Origin: JALZAI01 sp038207565 | GTDB lineage: Bacteria > Actinomycetota > Actinomycetes > Mycobacteriales > Jatrophihabitantaceae | DNA: 64,000 nucleotides | Direction of reading: 5' to 3' | Assembly (NCBI GenBank): GCA_038207565.1 | Contig: JBBQZQ010000024.1 | Coordinates: 1 to 64,000 of the forward strand | Part shown: one piece after another, positions 33,831 to 41,841 of the stretch | How the letters are laid out: the number at the start of each line of letters is the position of its first letter | Numbering within the stretch: the stretch's first letter is position 1 | The notes under the pieces: generated by a model | The model's database searches: none | What the model was told of the DNA's origin: nothing | The model's input: the letters and a program-made list of their open reading frames with translations, nothing else | Translations under genes and position numbers: made by a program

Positions 33831-34328
33831 GTGGTCGATGACCGCAGCAAGTCGACCGCGACGTTGCAGAACGCCATGTCGCCGAGCGAGCGCGATGAGT
33901 TCCTGAACACCGCGCGGGTCACCAGAATCTCGACCTTGCGCAAGGACGGATTCGCGCACACCGCACCTGCCTGGTTTCTGTGGTGCGACGGCGTATTCAT
34001 GCATTCAATTGGTGCCGGAAGAATGCACCTGCGCAACCTCGCCCGCGACGATCGGCTTACCGAGTGCATCGATATTGACGAGCGCGTCGAAGGCAAACTC
34101 GACGCGCGGACGGCCGGCGTGGTGTGCTTCGGCCGAGCCGAAATCATTAGCGACGTCGACGAGAACGTGAAATGGAACAGGCGGATTCTTAGCAAATATC
34201 TGAAATACAGCGACTTGGAACGGTATCTTGCGTTTTCGATCGGCGAAATCGAGGCCGGCCGCCGGATCGTGAAAGTACGTCCAGAACGGCTCATCACCTG
34301 GGACTACGGAAAGAACATCGAACCATGA
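33831..34328 (+). CDS. PPOX-class flavin-binding protein
   Basis: About 165 residues from a GTG at 33831 after GGGGG; an ATG at 33876 is the alternative. The split-barrel pattern of pyridoxamine-5'-phosphate-oxidase-like proteins is clear: FLNTARVTRISTLRKDGFAH, APAWFLWCDGVFM, then RMHLRNLARDDRLTECIDI. Members bind FMN or F420 and reduce, or degrade, varied substrates. It heads a three-gene plus-strand operon with ATGA junctions. Confidence 0.75.
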   Translation: MVDDRSKSTATLQNAMSPSERDEFLNTARVTRISTLRKDGFAHTAPAWFLWCDGVFMHSIGAGRMHLRNLARDDRLTECIDIDERVEGKLDARTAGVVCFGRAEIISDVDENVKWNRRILSKYLKYSDLERYLAFSIGEIEAGRRIVKVRPERLITWDYGKNIEP

Positions 34329-34741
34329 TCTCACGCGATCGGAGCTTGCACGCTGTGACGGGTCTCTATGACGCCTTCAAGCGCGGTGATCTCGAGCGTG
34401 CTCGGACATCGCTGGACTCCGATGTGGTGTGGGTCGAACACTTCCCCTTCCCCGGCACGTTTCACGGCCCCGAGGCAGTCTGCCGCGTGTTCCAGAAGGT
34501 CGCAGAAACCTTCGACATGTACGAAATGACCTTCGAACATCTCTTCAGCGAGGATGCCCGAGTCGTCTCGATCGGGCAGTACACGGTAAGAAGGCGCGAC
34601 AATCCCGACGTCTTCCGATCACGCTTCGCCCACCTCTACCAAACCCGAGCGGGACTGATCACGCACTACGAGGGGCTTCTGAACACCACCGCTGCCCGCG
34701 ACACCTTCGGCGAGCTGCGGTGGGACGAGGAGATGGCATGA
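34325..34741 (+). CDS. SnoaL/NTF2-like protein
   Basis: A 138-residue NTF2-fold protein: VTGLYDAFKRGDLERARTSL, VVWVEHFPFPGTFHGPEAV, FEHLFSEDARVVSIGQYTV and a GLITHYEGLLNT end. It is translationally coupled on both sides (ATGA). It is the second of three NTF2-like genes in the cluster. A cyclase, isomerase or dehydratase role is possible, with no decisive residue. Confidence 0.72.
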   Translation: MISRDRSLHAVTGLYDAFKRGDLERARTSLDSDVVWVEHFPFPGTFHGPEAVCRVFQKVAETFDMYEMTFEHLFSEDARVVSIGQYTVRRRDNPDVFRSRFAHLYQTRAGLITHYEGLLNTTAARDTFGELRWDEEMA

Positions 34742-35526
34742 AAATCTGGTATCAGAGCTTCACCGACTGGTCGCTACACGCGTCGTATCTGAATCGCCTA
34801 GACAGCTACCTGAACGAGCACGCAGCACCCGGTACCCAGATCAAGGTCGCCGGCCTATCGCCCGGAGACCTCGCCGTACATCGCATCAGCGAAGTCCGCT
34901 GCTCCATCCAAGCTCTGCGCTGCGCCGCCGATGCCCAGAACCAAGGCTACGACGCATTCGTCATCGGACACTTCCAAGACTCCGGCCTCGACGAGGCCAG
35001 GGCGATGCTCGACATTCCGGTCATAGGAATGGGCGAGACGAGCATGCTATATGCGATGACGCTCGGACGCCGCTTCGGTCTCGTCACCATCGACCCACTC
35101 TTCGCGGATTGGCACGACTTTCAAGCCGCGCGGATATCACTCGAGGATCGCATGGTCGGTGTTGTAAGCATGTCGACGCCGCCACAGCGACTCTTGGACG
35201 CTTTCGACACGCCGAAGGCGTACGCGGCGATTATGGCCGAATTCGTGAAGACTGCAGAGAGCCTGACCAACTGCCGCGCTGAGGTGATAATCCCGGCGGG
35301 AGGCCTATTCGCGCTGCTCAGTGCCGGCGAGCAGAGCTTTAAGGTTCACGACGCCGCGGTGCTTAATCCGATTCTCGTGACCTTGAGAGCCGCCGAGACT
35401 GCAGCCTGGTTAGGCGAGCTCAACGGGACAGCGGCCAGCCGCGCGGGCGCCTTCGCCAAGCCGCCAGCGCAAGCAGTCGAAGAACTCATGGCCCTCATTG
35501 CAGAAGGAGCCCGGAGCTCCTCATAG
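34738..35526 (+). CDS. Asp/Glu/hydantoin racemase-like protein lacking both cysteines
   Basis: A 262-residue member of the aspartate/glutamate/hydantoin racemase superfamily, recognised from MKIWYQSFTDW, the VIGHFQDSGLDEARAMLDIPVIG block, GRRFGLVTID and the late EVIIPAGGLFALL. In active racemases and maleate isomerases the first block has Cys before the DxGL region and the second has Cys before GG. Here they are His78 and Ala187. It cannot use the two-cysteine mechanism, so it may be a decarboxylase-, isomerase- or binding-type derivative. Last gene of the PPOX operon. Confidence 0.78.
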   Translation: MKIWYQSFTDWSLHASYLNRLDSYLNEHAAPGTQIKVAGLSPGDLAVHRISEVRCSIQALRCAADAQNQGYDAFVIGHFQDSGLDEARAMLDIPVIGMGETSMLYAMTLGRRFGLVTIDPLFADWHDFQAARISLEDRMVGVVSMSTPPQRLLDAFDTPKAYAAIMAEFVKTAESLTNCRAEVIIPAGGLFALLSAGEQSFKVHDAAVLNPILVTLRAAETAAWLGELNGTAASRAGAFAKPPAQAVEELMALIAEGARSSS

Positions 35527-35696
35527 CGGGTGCAGGGCGCTGTGGAGACGGAGACAGCGCGACTCGCGATCGGCTGCTGAAGCGATGGCCGGAGGCTCAA
35601 CCAATAGCGGCCCACGACAAGCTACTGGATCGAACTGGTGAGACCTCCGGTCTCCAGTCGGCTCATTCATTTAGGAGCGAACACGCCGGCGGGCGG

Positions 35697-36071
35697 CTAT
35701 GACGGTTGTGCTGTCGACTCGCTGTGCGCCACGGCTTCCTCGTCCAGGAGCCTACGTCCGGTTTCATACAGCTGAACGAGGAGCGGTCGAAGGTGCTGCC
35801 CGGCAGCAGTGAGGCTGTAAACCGATCGGGAGGGAAAGCCGCCCCCGCGTCGACAATGGACCAGCCCCTGCCGCTCAAATCCGACGAGACGTTCGCTCAG
35901 GACCTTCGCACTCAACGTGGGTAGAGCGGCCTGCAGCTCGCTGAAGGCGCGCGGCCCGTGCATGAGATCGCGTAGTACAAGTGTCGCCCACCGACCACTA
36001 ACCGCGGTGAGCGCGACTTCCACGGGGCACCCGGGATCCGGACGCCGCGAAGATCCGCGCGCGTCCGGCAC
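35697..36071 (-). CDS. HxlR-family transcriptional regulator
   Basis: A winged-helix regulator recognised from CPVEVALTAVSGRWATLVL, HGPRAFSELQAAL, LSAKVLSERLVGFERQGLV, RSVYSLTAAGQHLRPLL. The N-terminal Cys next to the first helix is the conserved HxlR Cys that senses electrophiles in relatives such as YodB and HypR (known). Start at the GTG at 36071 is preferred because longer starts run into the divergent gene, but its ribosome site is too close (3 bases), so the true start is uncertain. It may regulate the divergent genes at 36138-38979. Confidence 0.78.
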   Translation of the reverse strand: MPDARGSSRRPDPGCPVEVALTAVSGRWATLVLRDLMHGPRAFSELQAALPTLSAKVLSERLVGFERQGLVHCRRGGGFPSRSVYSLTAAGQHLRPLLVQLYETGRRLLDEEAVAHSESTAQPS

Positions 36072-36137
36072 AAGCTCCTGATCCCAGGCTGCACTTACCG
36101 TTTGGTGACTTGCCAAGCGATCAGCTTTGCTGGTCCG

Positions 36138-36548
36138 ATGACATCCGACGTCGTTGCCCACCCTCCCAGTATCGCTCTCACCAACGATCCTAGCCAACAT
36201 CCACTCGTGTTCGCCCGCGCGTTCAACAGCGGGAACTCTGATCTGGTCGAGCAGGTGTACGAGCCCGCCGGAATCCTGGTTTCAAGCCCCGGACAACCCA
36301 CGACGGGCGATTCACGCGCACTAGCCAACAAGGCGCTGCTCGATCTCGGACTTCCCATCGACGTTCGTCCCCGACACATCTACGTCGCCGAGGACATCGC
36401 TCTGCTCATCGTCGACTGGACGATCGACGGACCAGGTCCCGATGGCCAACAGGTACACATCGAGGGGACTGCCACGGACGTCGCTCGTCGTGGCAACGAT
36501 GGGCTGTGGCGATACATCATCGACAACCCCTTCGGCACCGCCGTATAA
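36138..36548 (+). CDS. SnoaL/NTF2-like protein
   Basis: A 136-residue protein from the ATG at 36138. Its fold pattern and end (HPLVFARAFNSGNSDLVEQV, then IALLIVDWTIDG, HIEGTATDVARR, WRYIIDNPFGTAV) parallel the protein at 29139, and the two look like paralogues. It lies divergent to the HxlR regulator. No catalytic assignment is possible by eye. Confidence 0.7.
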   Translation: MTSDVVAHPPSIALTNDPSQHPLVFARAFNSGNSDLVEQVYEPAGILVSSPGQPTTGDSRALANKALLDLGLPIDVRPRHIYVAEDIALLIVDWTIDGPGPDGQQVHIEGTATDVARRGNDGLWRYIIDNPFGTAV

Positions 36549-36692
36549 AACCACCTGTGCCGCACAAATGCGGTCACGGTCACGGTCACGGTCCTCAGCT
36601 ACCTGAAGCCGACCACATCAGCCGTTGGTGGGTCGCTGAGACGGAAACCTGCCGTGCGATGTCTGCACCGACCGGGCAAGGAAGAGGCGAGG

Positions 36693-37502
36693 ATGCCTGC
36701 GTTCGACCAGTACAAGGCGCAGCAAGCGCTGGCATGGGGATCCGCACCCTTCGCTCGTCTCGCAGAGCAATCTGCAGACACGCATAATGATCTGCTTGCA
36801 GAACTCGGCGTACGGCCAGGCGAACGAATGCTCGACGTTGCCACCGGTACGGGAGCACTCGCACTCCGCGCCGCCCACCTGGGGGCCATCGTCACCGCCC
36901 AGGACTTAGCGCCCCAACTTGTTGACGTGGCCCGTTACGAGGCAGCCGCGCGCGGCTACAACGACATTCGCATCGAGATCGGCGACTGCGAGCAGCTTCC
37001 GTATGACGACGCATCCTTCGACATCGTGTGCTCGGCTCAAGGCTGCATCTTCGCCCCGGACCACTACACGGTGTCGCGCGAACTCGCCCGCGTCTGCAAA
37101 ATCGGCGGGCGGATTGGGCTCACCGCATGGCGTCCGGCTGGCGCGATCGAGAGATTCTTTCGCATCATTGCTCAATTTCAACCACCACTCCCACAGGGAG
37201 CGGGAAATTTCCTCGACTGGGGCAGACGCGACTACGTGACAAATCTGCTCGGCAATGCATTTATCCTCGAATTTAGTGACAAAGCTGCCGTCCAGAGCGC
37301 AGCAGCGCCGCAAGAGATGTGGGAACTTATGTCTACCACCTTCGGGCCCGTCAATTACCTCCTAGAGTCTCTCGATGTCCGCCGAAAGGCTGAACTATGC
37401 GAGGTAGTTACTGACCTATATGCGCGATACTATACTAACGGTAAGGTGTCATTTCCGAGAGAATACACTGTGATTATGGGCTATCGCCGAACTGATCAAT
37501 AG
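36693..37502 (+). CDS. SAM-dependent methyltransferase
   Basis: A 269-residue class I methyltransferase from an ATG after GAAGAGGCGAGG. Motif I is MLDVATGTGALALRAA, followed by an acidic loop (VTAQDLAPQLVDVARYEAAA), GDCEQLPYDDASFDIVCSAQ (post-I and II) and RVCKIGGRIGLTAWRPAG. It resembles UbiE/small-molecule methyltransferases. A possible role is O- or C-methylation of a pathway compound. Local base composition is visibly more AT-rich than the backbone. Confidence 0.82.
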   Translation: MPAFDQYKAQQALAWGSAPFARLAEQSADTHNDLLAELGVRPGERMLDVATGTGALALRAAHLGAIVTAQDLAPQLVDVARYEAAARGYNDIRIEIGDCEQLPYDDASFDIVCSAQGCIFAPDHYTVSRELARVCKIGGRIGLTAWRPAGAIERFFRIIAQFQPPLPQGAGNFLDWGRRDYVTNLLGNAFILEFSDKAAVQSAAAPQEMWELMSTTFGPVNYLLESLDVRRKAELCEVVTDLYARYYTNGKVSFPREYTVIMGYRRTDQ

Positions 37503-37629
37503 CGCAACGCCCAACGCCCACCAACCGGCGGCGGCTCACATTCAAATGCCTTGAGGAGTGGTTGCAATGTACAGCGTTGCTGGGTCTTAGCCTTGGCTCA
37601 GCAGATCGAACTGCGAGTGATAGGAAAGA

Positions 37630-38979
37630 ATGAAGATATATTGGCGGGGAGACATGGGGTATGAAGAATCCCGGACGCGAAGCGATTGGAATCTGCGAAA
37701 GCCTAATCGGTTTCCCGAGGTGATCGTCGAAGCCCAGACACAAGGGGACGTAGTCGAAGCGGTACACCTCGCGCGCCGCCGAGATCTCCGCGTAAAGGTT
37801 CGTGCCACCGGTCATAGTCGCTCGGCGTCATTCTTGCGGGACGGTGGCATGATGCTAGACGTCTCCCAGCTTACGGAGATTTTGATCGATCCAGTTGCGG
37901 CGATCGCGATCGTAGAACCGGGTGTGCGGGGCGGCGACCTGAACACTGATCTGCTGTCTCACCAGTTGTTCTTTCCGACCGCCCACGACGGACGTGTTGG
38001 GATCAGCGGATTCGTAATGGCTGGTGGGTTCGGTTGGTGCCCCGGCCGCTATGGCGTAGCGTGCGCAAATCTCGCCGCCATCGAAGTGGTGTCGCCGAAG
38101 GGCGACGTCATCTACGCCGACGACAATGCCAACGCCGACTACATTTGGGCCGCCCGAGGGGCAGGGCCGGCCCTATTCGGCGTCGTAACGAAGCTACATT
38201 TGACGATTCATCCGATTCCCGTTATCCGTAGCAGCGCCTACTTATACCCCATGGCTGTGTGGGAGCACATTTGGTCCTGGTTGATCGACGTGTCACCGTC
38301 ATTCTCAAGAGATCTGGAAGTGCTCGTTGCGACCCCGACAATGTCGTCGGACCCCGTGCATCCTGGTCCGTTCGTCTCAGTTGACGGCACCGCCATGAGC
38401 GACTCCGTCACAGGCGCCCTGGACGCCCTGACGATCTTGGACACGTGCCCGGCCCTGGAGCATGCGGAGCTTCGGGATTTCGCGCGCCCGCGAACTGTGG
38501 GAGATCTTGCCGGCTGGGGAACGAGCGACCGTAGAGTGCCCGATTTGTACTTCGGCATGGACAACATGTGGACCGACAGCGATCCGGCAGAACTGATTCC
38601 CGCCCTTCGAATGACGGTACAGACCATGCCGAATGAGTTGTGCAATATGTTCGGCGCACTGTGGCGCTCTCGGGGGCCTGTTCCAAATTCTGCCTTCAGC
38701 TCGCATGGCAGGCTGCTACTCAATCTCAGCGCAGCCTGGAGGAGCCAGAGCGAACAAGCCTCCTGCCTCAACTGGGCCACCACAAACATGGCTCGTCTCC
38801 AACCATTGGCGTCTGGCATGGCGCTGCAAGATGAGGAACTATTACTGCGCCCGGCGACAAATTTTCTTCCGAGCGACAGCTTGGCACGGATGGCTTCGCT
38901 GCGCAGCGAGCACGACCCGCAGCGCCGGTTCCACGACTTCGCTGTAGGCGTGATCGACCCGGGACGGAAAGCGGAATGA
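37630..38979 (+). CDS. FAD-linked oxidase (PCMH/berberine-bridge type)
   Basis: A 449-residue flavoprotein. The PCMH FAD domain shows VIVEAQTQGDVVEAVHLARR, VKVRATGHSRSASFLRDGG (the His that is covalently flavinylated in relatives), AIVEPGVRGGDLN and GISGFVMAGGFGW. The position of the second flavin-linking Cys in bicovalent enzymes (Cys-P-x-VG) reads FFPTAHDGRVG, so any covalent attachment would be through His alone. A substrate domain follows and ends with DPQRRFHDF. It probably oxidises an alcohol or ring with O2. Confidence 0.82.
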   Translation: MKIYWRGDMGYEESRTRSDWNLRKPNRFPEVIVEAQTQGDVVEAVHLARRRDLRVKVRATGHSRSASFLRDGGMMLDVSQLTEILIDPVAAIAIVEPGVRGGDLNTDLLSHQLFFPTAHDGRVGISGFVMAGGFGWCPGRYGVACANLAAIEVVSPKGDVIYADDNANADYIWAARGAGPALFGVVTKLHLTIHPIPVIRSSAYLYPMAVWEHIWSWLIDVSPSFSRDLEVLVATPTMSSDPVHPGPFVSVDGTAMSDSVTGALDALTILDTCPALEHAELRDFARPRTVGDLAGWGTSDRRVPDLYFGMDNMWTDSDPAELIPALRMTVQTMPNELCNMFGALWRSRGPVPNSAFSSHGRLLLNLSAAWRSQSEQASCLNWATTNMARLQPLASGMALQDEELLLRPATNFLPSDSLARMASLRSEHDPQRRFHDFAVGVIDPGRKAE

Positions 38980-39133
38980 GGAAACACAGGACCGCGCGTA
39001 GGTCGGAATGCGCCGATGAAGGGACACCTGCACCGGCAGGTGGCCGGCGGTCGCCCGGGGCGCACGGCCGATGAGGTCAGGCCACCCACGTGGCGATACC
39101 TTTCTGGCCGCTTGGTATAGCGCGCGGAGGCTA

Positions 39134-39241
39134 ATGGCCCCCGAGTGGGCGCCTGCGATTCTGCTGACTCTGCTCGACGGTCCCTTGCACTACAAGGACA
39201 TTCTCGGCGCCGTCCGCGCGTCCCGCGGCGCGGAAGGATAG
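39134..39241 (+). pseudogene. HxlR-type regulator fragment
   Basis: A 35-residue frame (MAPEWAPAILLTLLDGPLHY, then KDILGAVRASRGAEG) matches the start of an HxlR/winged-helix domain, WxxxILxxLLDGPLxYxDI, and ends at TAG. The rest of the domain is absent, so it is a truncated copy next to the IS3 element. Confidence 0.4.
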
Positions 39242-39403
39242 CCACAACGCCACCAGACCCTGCACGACAGCATCTCGCACCCTGCGGCTCAGCTTCATCT
39301 CGCGTGCGGTGCCGCCAGCGGTTTCACGTGACCGCGATGCGCCTGGTCGGGGATCGCTTCGTTCTCCAGAGTTCGTTGATGACGACCGCGTAGGTCCGTG
39401 GCC

Positions 39404-40536
39404 TGACCCCGATTTGTAGGTCCATGTCGAGTGAGAGTCTGAATGCCCCGATGCGGGCAGGAAGGCTCGATGATCATGACGACGAGGAAGCGGCATTCGC
39501 CGGAGCAGGTCGTGCGCAAGTTGACGAGCGCGGACCGGTTGCTGGCCGAGGGCAAGGATCTGGCGGCGGTGTGCCGCGAGCTGGGCGTGTCGGAGGCGAC
39601 GTATCACCGGTGGCGCAACCAGTTCGGCGGGTTGAAGCCCGACGACGCGAAACGGCTCAAGGAGCTCGAGCGGGAGAACTCCACGCTCAAACGACTGCTG
39701 GCCGACGCGGAGTTGGAGAAGGCTGCGTTGAAGGAGATCGCCCGGGGGGAATTCTGAGCCCGGAGCGACGCCGGGCTGCCGTGCACCACCTCATGATCAC
39801 GATGGGATTGTCCGAGCGGTTCGCCTGCCGGACCACCGGTCAACAGCGTTCGACGCAGCGACGCGAACCGGCGACGACGACGACGGCCGACCCGGACGCG
39901 GCGCTGCGCGAGTGGCTGCGTGCCTGGGCGAAAGACCATCCGCGGCGTGGGTTCCGCAACGCCTACGCCGATGCCCGGGGCGAGGGCTGGGCAGTCAACC
40001 ACAAGAAGATCCAGCGGCTCTGGCGCGAGGAGTGGCTGAGGGTCCCGCAGCGGCGACGCCGCAAGCGCCTCGGCGCTTCCACCGTGCTGCAGCCTGTTGC
40101 CGATGCACCGAACCGGGTGTGGGCCGTGGACTTCCAGTTCGACGCCACCACCGATGGCCGCCCGATCAAGCTCGTCTCGATCGTCGACGAACACACCCGC
40201 GAATGCCTCGGCGGCATGGTCGAGCGCTCGGTCACCGGCGACCGGCTCATCGACGAACTCGACCGCCTCGCCACCACGCGCGGCTACCCGGCAGCGCTGC
40301 GCTGCGACAACGGCCCCGAGCTCGCCTGCGAGGCGATGACCGAGTGGGCCCGCGAACGAGTCGGCCTCGCCTTCATCCCGCCCGGCGAACCCTGGCGCAA
40401 CGGTTACGTCGAATCCTTCAACTCCCGAGTCCGCGACGAATGCCTCAACATCAACATCTTCTGGTCACTGACCCAAGCCCGGGTCGTGATCACCGACTGG
40501 AAGGACGACTACAACCACCGCCGACGCCGTTCTCCG
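39404..40536 (+). mobile_element. IS3-family insertion sequence, right end lost
   Basis: The left terminus is probably the TGACCCCGATTTGTAGGTCC at 39404-39423, a typical IS3-type end 66 bases before orfA. Two overlapping frames encode OrfA and OrfB. The element loses similarity near 40536, before the conserved end of OrfB, where Tn554-like cassette DNA begins. No right inverted repeat was found. Confidence 0.6.
39470..39757 (+). CDS. IS3 OrfA (transposase DNA-binding subunit)
   Basis: A 95-residue protein from the ATG at 39470 (a second ATG at 39476) after GAAGG. RKRHSPEQVVRKLTSADRLL and LAAVCRELGVSEATYHRWRN form the helix-turn-helix, and the C-terminal KRLKELERENSTLKRLLADA is the leucine zipper of IS3-type OrfA. 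It overlaps OrfB in another frame, as expected for programmed -1 frameshifting in this family. Confidence 0.85.
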   Translation: MIMTTRKRHSPEQVVRKLTSADRLLAEGKDLAAVCRELGVSEATYHRWRNQFGGLKPDDAKRLKELERENSTLKRLLADAELEKAALKEIARGEF

Positions 40537-40569
40537 GGGGTGGGCCGAGTGTTGCGTGATGTTGCATGA
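39745..40569 (+). pseudogene. IS3 OrfB transposase, C-terminally truncated
   Basis: The frame has the rve-type DDE core: VWAVDFQFDATTDGRPIKLV (first Asp), ALRCDNGPELACEAM (second Asp) and PWRNGYVESFNSRVRDECL (Glu). The usual YNHxRPHxxLGxxxP ending begins (DDYNHRRRRSP) but diverts into a foreign tail (GVGRVLRDVA) at about 40536. Since the triad is intact, partial activity cannot be excluded, but the right terminus of the IS is missing. Confidence 0.75.
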
Positions 40570-40662
40570 AGCGGGACACGTAGCGAGTTCTGCAACGGAT
40601 CTCCGTGGGTGTGGTGCTCGTGGCTGGTAGTTGTCTACTGCCTGCCGCGAGAGGAGATCAAG

Positions 40663-41841
40663 ATGCGGGCGTTCCTGGTCAGGTTGCCGTCCGGTGCTCG
40701 GTACTGGACGGTTCTCGATGACAGTTTGGCGGTGGTCGCCGACGCCGACGCGTATCTGCGTGACGTCCGGTTCGGCCGCGACGGTTCGGAGCTGACGACC
40801 CGCTCGTATGCGGGCGGGATCGCGTTGTTCCTGCGCTGGTGCGCGCGCACCGGCCGGGACTGGCACGCCGGTGTCGAGCATCTCGGCCTGTTCATCACGT
40901 GGCTGCGACATGCCGGCCCGGCGGTCAGCGGCGCCGACCCTGCCGATGGGGCCGCGGTCCTGGCCGGCCCTGGGGCCGCGTCGGTCCGCGGCGCGAGGCG
41001 GATCAATGGGGTGCTGACGGCAGTGCGCGGGTTCGTGACGCACGCGGTCACGTCCGGGCAGGCACCGGCCGGGCTGCTGCCGTTGATCTACGAACTGGCC
41101 GACAACCGTGACCTGCCGGTCGAGGCACGAGGTGAGGACGACGGCCGGATGGGGTGGCGGATGCGGGCCCGGCACCGGCTGCACGAGCCGGAGCCGGTGG
41201 TGGACCGGGCCAGCGATGCCGAGATCGTCGCGCTGCTGCGGGCGTGCCGCTCGGCGCGGGACAGGTTGATCATCTTGCTGCTGGCACGGGCGGGGCTGCG
41301 CCGCGGCGAGTTGTGCGGGATGCGGCGCAGCGACGTGCACCTGCTGCCGGACTCACGTGTGCTCGGCTGCGACGTGGCGCGGGCGCACTTGCACGTCGTG
41401 CGTCGGGATAACGCAAACGGGGCGTGGGCGAAGTCGCGCCGGCAACGGTGGGTGCCGCTGGACTTCCTCGCGGTGCAGGCCTTCGACGGCTACGAGTTCG
41501 AGCGGCTGGCAGTGCCGACGGCGGGTAGGTCGGATTTCGTGCTGGTGAACCTGTTCCGTGCGCCGGTCGGTCACCCGATGCGCCCGGACGCGATCAATGA
41601 ACTGTTGGGCGCGTGCTCGCGGCGGGCCGGGTTGCCGCGACGGGTACGGCCGCACCAACTGCGGCACGCGTTCGGCAGCAACCTCGCCGACGCAGGCAGC
41701 GGGCTGGACGAGATCGCCGAACTGCTCGGGCACGCGTCGATGAGCTCGTCGCAGGTCTATCTGCATCCTGACCCGGCGCGGTTGCGGGAGGCTATTGACC
41801 GGGTGCCCAGCCCACGTGAGCTGACCCGGAACGTCCGGTGA
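40663..41841 (+). CDS. Tyrosine recombinase (TnpA-like)
   Basis: A 392-residue integrase from the ATG at 40663 after GAGAGGAGA. The N-terminal SAM-like core-binding domain is followed by catalytic residues: Arg in LARAGLRRGELCGM, HxxR in RPHQLRHAFGSNLAD, and the Tyr nucleophile in HASMSSSQVYLHPDP. All are present, so the enzyme is probably active. Its stop overlaps the GTG start of the second recombinase. Confidence 0.9.
   Translation: MRAFLVRLPSGARYWTVLDDSLAVVADADAYLRDVRFGRDGSELTTRSYAGGIALFLRWCARTGRDWHAGVEHLGLFITWLRHAGPAVSGADPADGAAVLAGPGAASVRGARRINGVLTAVRGFVTHAVTSGQAPAGLLPLIYELADNRDLPVEARGEDDGRMGWRMRARHRLHEPEPVVDRASDAEIVALLRACRSARDRLIILLLARAGLRRGELCGMRRSDVHLLPDSRVLGCDVARAHLHVVRRDNANGAWAKSRRQRWVPLDFLAVQAFDGYEFERLAVPTAGRSDFVLVNLFRAPVGHPMRPDAINELLGACSRRAGLPRRVRPHQLRHAFGSNLADAGSGLDEIAELLGHASMSSSQVYLHPDPARLREAIDRVPSPRELTRNVR

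Noticed and set aside
9343..35526. Nicotinate (maleamate) pathway as the island's function, based on the isochorismatase and Asp/Glu racemase-like genes
   Set aside because: The racemase-like protein lacks both cysteines required by maleate isomerase, and no recognisable NicX- or NicD-type genes are present.
36573..36592. Short CGGTCA triplicate as a regulatory repeat
   Set aside because: Only three copies in the gap before the methyltransferase, with no second occurrence or promoter association.
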